Assembly (NCBI GenBank): GCA_964423345.1
Contig: CAYREV010000007.1
Location: forward strand, 30,839 to 94,838
Reading direction: 5' to 3'
Origin: CAYREV01 sp964423345
GTDB taxonomy: Bacteria > Bacteroidota > Rhodothermia > Balneolales > Balneolaceae
Length of the DNA stretch: 64,000 nt
Shown here one piece after another: positions 34,607 to 43,361 of the stretch. Numbering within the stretch: the stretch's first letter is position 1; each line of letters starts with the position of its first letter. Made by a program: the position numbers and the translations under genes. The notes under the pieces are model-generated. The model saw nothing but the letters and a program-made list of their open reading frames with translations, was not told where the DNA came from and made no database searches.

Positions 34607-35689
34607 ATGATCTATAAAAAATTGCTGCGCCCCCTCCTGTTTCGCCTGGAGGCCGAAAAAGCCCATGAGGCCACCTATCGTTTTGCTGAAACAGCCTCGC
34701 GAAACTCCTTTCTAAGACTGCTGGCCCGAACATTTTTAAGTTACCAGTCTCCTAAACTGTCCCAGGACATATGGGGCCTTCCCTTCAGGAATCCGGTCGG
34801 GCTTGCCGCCGGTTTCGACAAAAACGGAAAGATACCTGAGATTATGGAAGCCTCGGGCTTCGGTTTTGTTGAGGTTGGCAGCATTACGGCCAAGCCGAAT
34901 ACCGGAAATCCGCCTCCTCGTGTTTTTCGACTACCTGAAGACGAGGCCCTCATCAACCGCATGGGGCTTAACAACGACGGGGCAAAAACCGTTGCAAAAC
35001 GACTTAAAAATAAAAAAATATCCATCCCCCTCGGCATCAATATTGCCAAAACCCACGATCCCTCTATCATGGGAGATGAGGCCATAAGCGATTATATCTT
35101 TAGTTTCAGGGAGGCCCAGAAGGTAGCCGATTATGTGACCGTCAATATTTCCTGCCCCAACACCCGCGAAGGCAAGACATTCGAAGATCCCATGGTTCTC
35201 GACAAGCTGTTGACCGCTCTCAAGCTGCGCGACGATGCCAGCGTCAAGCCGACCCTGGTTAAATTCTCGCCCGACATAGCACGCGACGAGCTACAAAAGC
35301 TGCTTGAAATATGTGAGCATCACCGTGTGCACGGCTATGTGGTTTCCAATACGACGGCTTCACGCGTCAACCTTTTAACAGAGGGTGATGAGCTCAAAAA
35401 AATAGGTGCCGGAGGCCTAAGCGGCCCCCTGCTTGCTTCCAAAAGCATTGAACGGATTCGCTGGATCAGCAAAGCCGTAAAAGGGCAGAAACCAATTATT
35501 GGTGTAGGCGGCATAAACTCTTTTGAAACGGCCCTGGAGATGATCAAAGCGGGGGCCGACCTTCTGCAGGTGTATACCGGTCTCATTTATGAGGGTCCCG
35601 GCCTCGTCAAGCGGATAAACCGTGAGCTGGTGCGATACCTGAAAACGGAGGGGCTCGATTCCATCCACCAGATCTCTAAACACAAGTAG
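34607..35689 (+). CDS. pyrD: Dihydroorotate dehydrogenase, class 2
   Basis: Oxidises dihydroorotate to orotate in pyrimidine synthesis. The 360-residue protein has the class 2 N-terminal extension (MIYKKLLRPLLFRLEAEKAH) that docks on the membrane for quinone reduction, then the FMN barrel. The catalytic-base position in VNISCPNTREG is C183, whereas class 2 enzymes from E. coli and human have serine (NISSPNT, NVSSPNT) and class 1 enzymes have cysteine. Otherwise length and motif order are normal. Confidence 0.92.
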   Translation: MIYKKLLRPLLFRLEAEKAHEATYRFAETASRNSFLRLLARTFLSYQSPKLSQDIWGLPFRNPVGLAAGFDKNGKIPEIMEASGFGFVEVGSITAKPNTGNPPPRVFRLPEDEALINRMGLNNDGAKTVAKRLKNKKISIPLGINIAKTHDPSIMGDEAISDYIFSFREAQKVADYVTVNISCPNTREGKTFEDPMVLDKLLTALKLRDDASVKPTLVKFSPDIARDELQKLLEICEHHRVHGYVVSNTTASRVNLLTEGDELKKIGAGGLSGPLLASKSIERIRWISKAVKGQKPIIGVGGINSFETALEMIKAGADLLQVYTGLIYEGPGLVKRINRELVRYLKTEGLDSIHQISKHK

Positions 35690-35712
35690 GTTTTTCTTCC
35701 TGCTACAAGGCT

Positions 35713-38310
35713 TTATTGTACGGCCGCCAGTGGAATACGAAAGGTACATCTGGTTTGAGATGCTGCTGCACGGGCGGGCAGCGGTTCAAAGTTAAGCCAT
35801 CGATCGATCGCCCTTTCAACGGCCTCCCTTAGCCGTTCATCCACCGGCGGCGAACGCAAGGTGTGGGAAACCACCTGCCCCTCCAGGTTTATCGTCATCC
35901 TGTATACCAGTTGGTAATCGTCCTTCACCTCTACTTCCTGCGGGTACATGATTTTATCAAGAAATTGCTGCATGCTTCCCTCTACCTGCAGGCTTATGCC
36001 CTTCCCTTCGCAGGTGCCCGGGGTGATGGCACGTTCTTTATACTCCAATGCCGCCTCCAGCAACTTCAGCTGGGGCACCTCCCTGGCATCCGGGAAGGCC
36101 CTTTTGTATTCTTTAATGGCCGAACGCACACTGTCCCAGTATGCCCCCTCCAGGGGCTTCTGTTGAACAGGTCCCCCGATATGGTCTCCGGATGCCCGGA
36201 GGCCTATTACAGAATCTTTTGCTCCGCCCTGCCTCCAAACAAATATTGAATCGCTGTGCGCTTTGGCAAGGTTAACATACTCCCGCACAGACCTGAAATA
36301 TATGTAGGGAGCAAGGCGGGATGTTTGGTTGTCCAGCGCCAGCTGCCTGAACGCTTCGGCCTTTTGAGGGGCCGGGGAATCGGGATGCTTTGCTATCCGC
36401 TCCATTTTATCCCGCAACACTGCCGAGGAATCAACCCTGCTATTGGAGAGGGATCCGCCCTCCAGCCGCCGGGATACCTTAGCGGCGTATTCGGTATGGG
36501 GGAATCTGTTCAGTATGGTATCGGCCCAGTACCTGGCCTCTTCCCCCTTACCGCGATCGCTCTGTAATTCAAACAGGGCGTACATGGCACGTTGTACCAG
36601 TGGACTTTCCGGATATTTGCCAATCACCTCATTATAATAATAAGCGGCACTGTCCGGCATCTGCAGATTCAAAAAGAACAGGCTTCCCAACTCATACAGG
36701 GCCTGTGCCCGTTTCTGCCGATAAGAAGATTTTTGTTCCGGTGTAGAGGGTATCTCGCTCAGATCAAGTTTCAATGCCCGGGTGCCGGCTAATTTCGCAT
36801 TCCCCGCTGAATTTTCGGAATCCCCCTGCCTCAATGCTTGAGCTCCTGCCCTTCGTACCGCTTCGGCCCTTCGCCAGTTATCCATTAGCGGGCGTTCACC
36901 CCAAACCACCCTAAACTCGTTAACGGATTCCCTGACCAGCCGGGCATTTCTATAATTTAAAAAACCGTAAACCGTCGACTTTACATTATTCTCACCGGAT
37001 CTGCCTCGGTTGAGGTTCAACAACCTGTTACTGCGGACCTCCTCCCGTTCAAGTCTCTCTTCAATCTGTCGCTTTTTCCGACTGCGGGCTTCCGCTATAA
37101 CCGAATCGAGCTCTGCCGGTGGTAGCGACCCAAGCCATAGCAGGCTGTCAAGCCGGGCGGCGGTTTCCTTTAAAGACGTATACCTGTGATAAGCCGATGC
37201 AAGCATCCGGGCATCCCGTTTCTCTCCTTCAATCTCCAGTGATGAGGCATAGGTGGATGAGGAATCAAAATAGGCAGCAGCTTTACTTAAATCCCCATGT
37301 TCCTCGCTGAAAATTTTACCCATCCGGTAATAGATACGTCCCTGTATATCCCTGGGTAGCCGGTCAACTTCCATACGCAGCAGCCGGTTATACAGCACCT
37401 TTGCCCCGGCTATCCGGCCCTCCATTTCCAGGGTGCGGGCTACCTCATAGCGAATGTCGGCTCTACGTGAAAAGTTTTTGTCATCTTTTGCCATCGACCG
37501 GTAGATCGAAATAGCCATATCCATGTTCCCCTCTTTTCTCGCCACTTCGGCCCTTTTCATATCAGACCAGTAGATATACTCGTAGTCGGGGTAAAAAGTT
37601 CGAACCTGCCCAAAGGCGTATATAGCTTCTCCAAAGCGGCCCTGTTCCTCCAACACCTGTCCGTACAAAAAATAGGCGCGGCTTTTCATCTCATTGCGAG
37701 GCAGATTCCTTATTGCTGCACCCAGGAAACTGGACGACTGTTCCCAGTTTTCCCGCATGGCAAACAGCTCTCCCAGGAGCAGTTCCGCTTCTGCAAGAGT
37801 GCGGGGTTGCCAGAAAACGGCATCAAGCTCGTTCAGCAGGTAGGATATGCCCTCCCCGAATTCTTCACCGGCCAGTAAAGCCTTCCCCTTCCAAAGAGTC
37901 GCTTCCGCCTTAAGACGGTCTTTGCCGGTAAGGGCTTTCAGCTCTTCAAACTTCTGGATGGCCTGAAAAAAATCTCTCTGGTAGTAATATGATTTTCCAA
38001 TCAACAGCAGGGCGTCATCCGTCCACTTGGAATCCGGAAACTTTCGGAGAATCTGTGCGCACTTGTCAATGGATTTCTGAAATTCCGGGTTGGATACCGC
38101 CAGGGGCCGGATATGAACGCTTATGGGTTGGGAGGGATCCAGGTTTACCTCTTGTTCCTTAATTTTTTCAAGGCCCTTGCTGTAGCTTTTTTCGGCGTTG
38201 TAGAAGCTGTTATAGTGAGCCCGAAAATTGTCCAATGAGCTTTTGACTCCCGTACACCCGGCAAGGTAAATCAACAGAGGCAGAAGGGCTATGTAGTTTA
38301 TCCATTTCAA
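35713..38310 (-). CDS. Large TPR lipoprotein with C-terminal TonB domain
   Basis: An 865-residue lipoprotein: lipobox ends at C19 (IYLAGC). Many TPR-like repeats cover residues about 70-350 and 500-650, with a coiled-coil charged stretch around 385-440 (RKKRQIEERLEREEV). The last ~95 residues (YRMTINLEGQVVSHTL, then RWLNFEPLPA) look like a TonB C-terminal domain. The layout recalls SprE/PorW-like and other outer-membrane assembly lipoproteins of Bacteroidota. TonB-like C-termini on lipoproteins suggest contact with the envelope; the specific function is unknown. Confidence 0.7.
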   Translation of the reverse strand: MKWINYIALLPLLIYLAGCTGVKSSLDNFRAHYNSFYNAEKSYSKGLEKIKEQEVNLDPSQPISVHIRPLAVSNPEFQKSIDKCAQILRKFPDSKWTDDALLLIGKSYYYQRDFFQAIQKFEELKALTGKDRLKAEATLWKGKALLAGEEFGEGISYLLNELDAVFWQPRTLAEAELLLGELFAMRENWEQSSSFLGAAIRNLPRNEMKSRAYFLYGQVLEEQGRFGEAIYAFGQVRTFYPDYEYIYWSDMKRAEVARKEGNMDMAISIYRSMAKDDKNFSRRADIRYEVARTLEMEGRIAGAKVLYNRLLRMEVDRLPRDIQGRIYYRMGKIFSEEHGDLSKAAAYFDSSSTYASSLEIEGEKRDARMLASAYHRYTSLKETAARLDSLLWLGSLPPAELDSVIAEARSRKKRQIEERLEREEVRSNRLLNLNRGRSGENNVKSTVYGFLNYRNARLVRESVNEFRVVWGERPLMDNWRRAEAVRRAGAQALRQGDSENSAGNAKLAGTRALKLDLSEIPSTPEQKSSYRQKRAQALYELGSLFFLNLQMPDSAAYYYNEVIGKYPESPLVQRAMYALFELQSDRGKGEEARYWADTILNRFPHTEYAAKVSRRLEGGSLSNSRVDSSAVLRDKMERIAKHPDSPAPQKAEAFRQLALDNQTSRLAPYIYFRSVREYVNLAKAHSDSIFVWRQGGAKDSVIGLRASGDHIGGPVQQKPLEGAYWDSVRSAIKEYKRAFPDAREVPQLKLLEAALEYKERAITPGTCEGKGISLQVEGSMQQFLDKIMYPQEVEVKDDYQLVYRMTINLEGQVVSHTLRSPPVDERLREAVERAIDRWLNFEPLPARAAASQTRCTFRIPLAAVQ

Positions 38311-38429
38311 AATTCAGGCAATCTTTATAAGCAAAAAGGCTTTATGGTTTATGAGGGGTGTGGCCAGCGGTTAATCGGCAACTGCATTATTGCCAAACCT
38401 TTTTTATAGTACCTCTCGCTCGTTATGCA

Positions 38430-39863
38430 CTATTCTATGGTGCTGACCTTAATCATATTGGTGTGTCCCCTTTTGGCAATGGGCATGCCGGTAGCTATAA
38501 TGACCCGGTCGCCCTTGTCGACCATACCTTTATTTTTCAAATAATCTTCCATCAGTTTTACACTCTTGTCGGTATCGAATATTTCATCAATCTTGACAGC
38601 TCGCACTCCCCATACCAAACCAAGCTGACTCCGCACTTTTTCACTTTCCGTAAAAGCCACAATGGGGACCTTTGGCCTGAACTTGGCTATGCGCCTTGCC
38701 GTACTCCCCGAGTGGGTGATGGTGCTTATGACTCTTGCATCCACATTATCGGCCAGGCTGATACAGGAGTAGGCCAGTGATTCAATTACCTGCTTTTCTT
38801 TCCATTCCGGCTTTCGATATTCCAGGCTGTGGTAAATTCCGGGTGCATTGGTTTCCACCGAACGGCAAATCTTGTCCATTGCCCTGACCGATTCTACCGG
38901 ATACTCCCCGGCCGCTGTCTCTCCGGAGAGCATAACGGCGTCGGTCCCATCCATGACTGCATTGGCCACGTCTGAGCTTTCCGCACGGGTAGCCCGGGGA
39001 TTGTGTATCATGGAATCCAGCATCTGTGTAGCGGTAATAACCGGTTTTCCTGCTTTCCGGCACTGCTGTATGATCGTCTTCTGCACCAGGGGCACCCGCT
39101 CACTGTCAATTTCGATGCCCAGGTCTCCCCGAGCCACCATGATTCCGTCCGACTCTTCAATGATATCCCCTATAACGCTTACGGCCTCCGGTTTTTCAAT
39201 TTTGGCAATGATACCGGCCTGGCTTCCCGCCGCCCTGACCCTGGATATCACTTCCTGCACGTCGGCTGCCGTCCGCACAAACGACATCGCTACATAATCC
39301 ACCTCCTCGTTTAATGCATGGTCGAGATCCTCAATGTCCTTTTCCGTCAGGGAGGGCATGCTGATTTTGACATCCGGCAGGTTTACCCCCTTACGCGATT
39401 TGAGCATACCGCCTACCACCACCTGGGCAATAATGTCGTCGGTATTTTTTTTCACAACCTTCAGCTCCAGCAGCCCATCATCCATCAAAATTTTGTTGCC
39501 CGTCTCGGCATCCCGGGCAAGGTTTTCATAATCAATGGGAATCCTCTCCGAGGTCCCTTCAATATCGTCCGACGTCAAGGTAACGTACTGTCCCGCCTCC
39601 AGCTGCCGACTTCCCCCCTTCATCTCTCCCACCCTGATTTTGGGTCCCTGCAAGTCGGCCAATATGGGAATGCTGAGTTCATATTTATCTGCCACCTCCC
39701 TTATCAGGCTGATCACCCGGCTGTGTTCCTCGTGAGTACCGTGGGAAAAATTGATGCGGGCTAAATCCATACCGTTCCGGGTCAGATCTTCAATCATTCC
39801 CCTCGTATTACTGCTGGGTCCCAGAGTGCAAACAATTTTGGTTCTTCGGTCACTTAGATTCAT
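38430..39863 (-). CDS. pyk: Pyruvate kinase
   Basis: Last step of glycolysis, making ATP and pyruvate. The 477-residue protein has the N-terminal TKIVCTLGPSS, the catalytic MVARGDLGIEI and ATQMLDSMIHNPRATRAE segments, and a full C-terminal allosteric domain (ISTITHSGSTAR). Length is normal. Confidence 0.96.
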   Translation of the reverse strand: MNLSDRRTKIVCTLGPSSNTRGMIEDLTRNGMDLARINFSHGTHEEHSRVISLIREVADKYELSIPILADLQGPKIRVGEMKGGSRQLEAGQYVTLTSDDIEGTSERIPIDYENLARDAETGNKILMDDGLLELKVVKKNTDDIIAQVVVGGMLKSRKGVNLPDVKISMPSLTEKDIEDLDHALNEEVDYVAMSFVRTAADVQEVISRVRAAGSQAGIIAKIEKPEAVSVIGDIIEESDGIMVARGDLGIEIDSERVPLVQKTIIQQCRKAGKPVITATQMLDSMIHNPRATRAESSDVANAVMDGTDAVMLSGETAAGEYPVESVRAMDKICRSVETNAPGIYHSLEYRKPEWKEKQVIESLAYSCISLADNVDARVISTITHSGSTARRIAKFRPKVPIVAFTESEKVRSQLGLVWGVRAVKIDEIFDTDKSVKLMEDYLKNKGMVDKGDRVIIATGMPIAKRGHTNMIKVSTIE

Positions 39864-40178
39864 TAAATATCTGCTTGTTAATAATGTTATAATTTTTCCG
39901 AATTTGAACTACAACCGGTATACGCATTAAAAGTATTTCTGTGTATCTCACAAAATATCAACTTAAACGTTAAAGGTGAATCGACAAACCGAATGACGGT
40001 ACCTCCGCGCCAACCGGCAGGACGGAAAATACCCCGTAATTATATAGGTTTACAAAATTAGAATTATATTTCCCTTCTGCCTGTTTGGACAATAACATTA
40101 ATATGTGACTTTTAAAGTACTCACATTATAATATATTACATCTAAAAGAGCAGTATTCTTTGGCTGATCCGAACGTTT
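39864..40178. other. Gene-free divergent promoter region, pyk / GWxTD
   Basis: 315 bp without a credible gene, AT-rich on the GWxTD side. It must carry the divergent promoters. I see no exact TAnnTTTG and no clear repeat or dyad. Confidence 0.5.
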
Positions 40179-41627
40179 ATGTATTCATATTCCACACAGA
40201 AATACCTTTTATATTACCTTGCAGGGGTGTTTACGGTCCTCTCCTGTGCTCGCGCCTACAATCCTGATATTGAACGGGGATCCAATTTCAAGTTCCGGGA
40301 AGGATTTCCGGAAGTGCGCATCTCGGCAATTGGGCTGCTGAGTGAAACCGATGAACCCGGCATCAATGTATCGACCGACATCGTTTACGGAAGCCTCATT
40401 TATAAAGAACGTGATGGAAAATCGGAAGCCCGGTTTACCATCGAGATTCAAATAGTACCCCAGGTTGAATCTGACGAGGCCGTAAACCTCTCATCCAAAA
40501 CGGAACAGCAAAGCTTTTCCATAAGCAGGGGAAACTCCGATATTACGCACAGCCAGGAAGTATTCTCCTACGATACGAGGGTACCGGTCAAGCCCGGCAA
40601 TTACCAGATCAATGTAACCGTCATAGACCAGCACTCCGGGAAGAGCATTACCCGCCGCACCCAGACCTACATTCCCGACCCCGATGACAACACCGTGTCA
40701 AATTTCACCAATATACAGCTGTTGGGTAAGGATATGGATGTGCAAAACCCCGCCTGGTCCCCCATCACCACCTATGATGTACCCGGAAGCATAGATTCCC
40801 TGATGTTCAGGCTGCAGGTTACCAACAACGACGCCGATGCACCGCTGACCATCAACTCCAGGCTGATCCGTTTTAAGTCTGATACCACCGTCGCCCGCCC
40901 GATGCACTATAACAACTACAGTCCATCAAGCATACAATACAAGGGGATTGACTATGACCGGGAAGAAGAGCTGCAGAGTAACCGGAGGACATTAACACAG
41001 CCCGGCAGTGTATTAATCGAATATAAATACGCCCAGCACAAGCGTGGAAATTACCGTTTTGAGGTAACAAACGAGGTCGAAAATGAAGAGGAGGAACGCT
41101 TCAAAGCCCGTGATTTCGGGGTAAAGAGCAAAAATTATCCTTCTATTAAATCGGCCAGGGAGCTGGCCCGCCCCCTCCACTATCTGATGGATGAGGATGA
41201 ATATGAGGAACTGATGGCCATCAACAATCCCGACTCACTCAAGCAGGCCGTCGATCGCTTCTGGCTGAGAAGCCTGAAAAACAAGAATGACGCCCGGAGC
41301 GTACTGAAAATGTATTACCAGCGCGTGGAGGAGGCCAACAAGCAGTTCTCCAATTTCAAGGAGGGCTGGAAAACCGATCTCGGCATGATTTACATCCTAT
41401 TCGGCCCGCCCTGGTATATAGACCGGCGCCTGGACCAGATGGTCTGGTCCTATTCCTACAACCGGAACGATCCCGAATACAACTACCTGTTCCGGACCCC
41501 CAAATTAAAATCGGAATTTTTTCCTTTCCAGAACTATCTGCTGCAGCGTCAGCAGCAGTATTTCAACATCCAGTACCAGCAGGTCCAACTGTGGCTCTCC
41601 GGACAGATATTACGCCGCAGCATATAA
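40179..41627 (+). CDS. GWxTD domain lipoprotein
   Basis: A 482-residue lipoprotein: signal and lipobox end at C23 (TVLSC). The middle is beta-rich, and the C-terminal third has the family motif FKEGWKTDLGMIYILFGPP around residues 396-400. GWxTD proteins are widespread in Bacteroidota-related bacteria and of unknown function. A paralogue at 52924 shares layout, including the RARDLARPLYYLMD-like segment (here RELARPLHYLMD) and an end in WLSG. After the TAA a further 32 codons stay open in the same frame. Confidence 0.85.
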   Translation: MYSYSTQKYLLYYLAGVFTVLSCARAYNPDIERGSNFKFREGFPEVRISAIGLLSETDEPGINVSTDIVYGSLIYKERDGKSEARFTIEIQIVPQVESDEAVNLSSKTEQQSFSISRGNSDITHSQEVFSYDTRVPVKPGNYQINVTVIDQHSGKSITRRTQTYIPDPDDNTVSNFTNIQLLGKDMDVQNPAWSPITTYDVPGSIDSLMFRLQVTNNDADAPLTINSRLIRFKSDTTVARPMHYNNYSPSSIQYKGIDYDREEELQSNRRTLTQPGSVLIEYKYAQHKRGNYRFEVTNEVENEEEERFKARDFGVKSKNYPSIKSARELARPLHYLMDEDEYEELMAINNPDSLKQAVDRFWLRSLKNKNDARSVLKMYYQRVEEANKQFSNFKEGWKTDLGMIYILFGPPWYIDRRLDQMVWSYSYNRNDPEYNYLFRTPKLKSEFFPFQNYLLQRQQQYFNIQYQQVQLWLSGQILRRSI

Positions 41628-41751
41628 TTCTACCCCGGCCAGACAGCGGGCTATCGACCAGCTGGACCAGGTCCGCAGCGTGAGATCGATGCGAACCCGC
41701 AGCTGGAACAGAATCCGGGTTACTAATTCGTAATAGATAAACTACCATTAA

Positions 41752-41795
41752 AAAAGGCTGCCCCGCACTTGAGGGATAGCCTTTTCTATTTTTTG
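41752..41795 (+). terminator. Rho-independent terminator of the GWxTD gene
   Basis: AAAAGGCT (from about 41753) with CCC pairs with GGG and AGCCTTTT, and a T-rich run (TTTTCTATTTTTT) follows. One unpaired base interrupts each strand. Oriented rightward, about 130 bp after the stop. Confidence 0.75.
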
Positions 41796-41909
41796 TTAGC
41801 CCGAAAAGGCAATGTTGAATTCAAGATATTTAGCAGAAGGCTGCTTCCTGTAGGATCCGCAATTTTAGGCTCCCATTAACTGCCCTTACCTACTACTTTT
41901 TTTAGTCAT

Positions 41910-41946
41910 AAAAAAATGGCCGCCCCTGAAAAGAGGCGGCCATTTT
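41910..41946 (-). terminator. Terminator of the leftward SusC/SusD operon
   Basis: A perfect 12-bp stem AAAATGGCCGCC (41913-41924) with GGCGGCCATTTT (41935-41946) and a ten-base loop. On the minus strand it is followed by a T run. It lies 31 bp past the SusD stop. Confidence 0.85.
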
Positions 41947-41976
41947 AAATTCGGCTATATCGTTGACTGTTACAGC

Positions 41977-43350
41977 CTAGTTGTCATAGCCTGTGTTCTG
42001 CACGATGTTGGAGTTGGCACGGATCTCAGAATCGGGAATCGGAAGTGCCACCCGGTAATCATCTGATGCGATCGTGGTCGAACGAAGTGATTCGGTATCA
42101 CCGGGGATGATATCCCGGCCCGTTCGAATCAGGTCATACAGCCTGAATCCCTCCATGGCCAGTTCAAGACGGCGCTCTCTGAGCACGTTTTCAACTGAAC
42201 CGGTCGCATAATAGCTGGCGCCCAGTCCCCTGTTGGAGGTGATTTTGTCCAGCTCGAGCTTGGCATCAGCTTCCCGGTTGCTATTGGCCAGGGCCTCAGC
42301 ATAATTGAGAATAACTTCAGCGTAACGAATGATGCGCACGTTATCCGTGCCGGTATTCTCATCCGCATATTTGCTGACCATGCGGTGTGTGGAACCGTCC
42401 GAAGAGTACAGGTCCAAACGCACGTCGCCCGCATCATGCTCATTAAAGAGATCGTCCGTAACCTCCACATCTCCGTAGTTGGTATCACGGTAGATACGGG
42501 CAATACTGTCCGATCCGGGGTTGTCCGATGAGGTAAAAGCGACCTCAAACAGAGACGCCGGTCCGGAACCTGACTCCCAGGTTGCTACCAGGGCGCCCGC
42601 CGGGGTAATGGAGAAGTTGCCGGAGTCAATAATCTCCTCGGCAGCCGTAATGGCATTCCCGTACTGCTCTGTATAGAGGAAGTAACGGGTTTGCAGGGCT
42701 TTGGCTGCCCAGTAATTCAGCTCTATGGTGTTCGTATCGGAGGGATCAAGCAGGCTTACGGCCTGTGCCAGGTCGGCTCCGATATTTGACCAGACGTCGG
42801 CAATGGCATCACGTGAAGGATACAGATTGCCTTCGCTGTAGGTAGTGACATAGGGTACGCCCAGTGCGGGATCCCCGCCGGCAACATACTGTTGGCCGAA
42901 AGCCAGCAGCAGGTTCATGTGGGAAAGAGCCCTAAGAGCATACGCCTGCCCACGGTAGTGGTCTACCTCCGGTGTGGATTCGATGTCGGCATTGATGGCG
43001 ATGTTGGCGCCGGCAATGACTTCATAGTAGACATCCCAGTAACCGATGGCCAGTCCGCTGTTTACAGTAAAGTCGAACTCATCCTGTCCCAGGAATCGAC
43101 CTGTGTTACCGTTAGAGAAGGCGTTGTCCGACATCACCTCGGCCGAGACCGGAAAGTCCCGCCCGTAAAGTGCAACTCGGTTTAAATCGTCATATGCGCC
43201 GTAAACGGCGAGCTTGATGTCCTCCGATGACTGTATAGCCTCGTCAATCGGTTTGGACTGATCTACGGAAGGGCTGAGAAAATTTTCGCAGCCGCTACCG
43301 ATACCTGCTACAAGGAGCAGTACAGTAAGATATTTTATAATGTTGTTCAT
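41977..43350 (-). CDS. SusD/RagB family outer-membrane lipoprotein
   Basis: A 457-residue lipoprotein with lipobox ending at C21 (GIGSGC). It has the SusD helical TPR core (RGQAYALRALSHMNLLLAFG) and the C-terminal NYAEALANSNREADAKLELDKI, then RRLELAMEGFRLYDLIR segment. SusD proteins bind glycan or peptide ligands and cap the partner SusC barrel. It lies 11 bp downstream of the susC gene. No glycosidase or peptidase gene is adjacent, so the substrate is unknown. Confidence 0.92.
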   Translation of the reverse strand: MNNIIKYLTVLLLVAGIGSGCENFLSPSVDQSKPIDEAIQSSEDIKLAVYGAYDDLNRVALYGRDFPVSAEVMSDNAFSNGNTGRFLGQDEFDFTVNSGLAIGYWDVYYEVIAGANIAINADIESTPEVDHYRGQAYALRALSHMNLLLAFGQQYVAGGDPALGVPYVTTYSEGNLYPSRDAIADVWSNIGADLAQAVSLLDPSDTNTIELNYWAAKALQTRYFLYTEQYGNAITAAEEIIDSGNFSITPAGALVATWESGSGPASLFEVAFTSSDNPGSDSIARIYRDTNYGDVEVTDDLFNEHDAGDVRLDLYSSDGSTHRMVSKYADENTGTDNVRIIRYAEVILNYAEALANSNREADAKLELDKITSNRGLGASYYATGSVENVLRERRLELAMEGFRLYDLIRTGRDIIPGDTESLRSTTIASDDYRVALPIPDSEIRANSNIVQNTGYDN

Positions 43351-43361
43351 GGTGTTACTAT

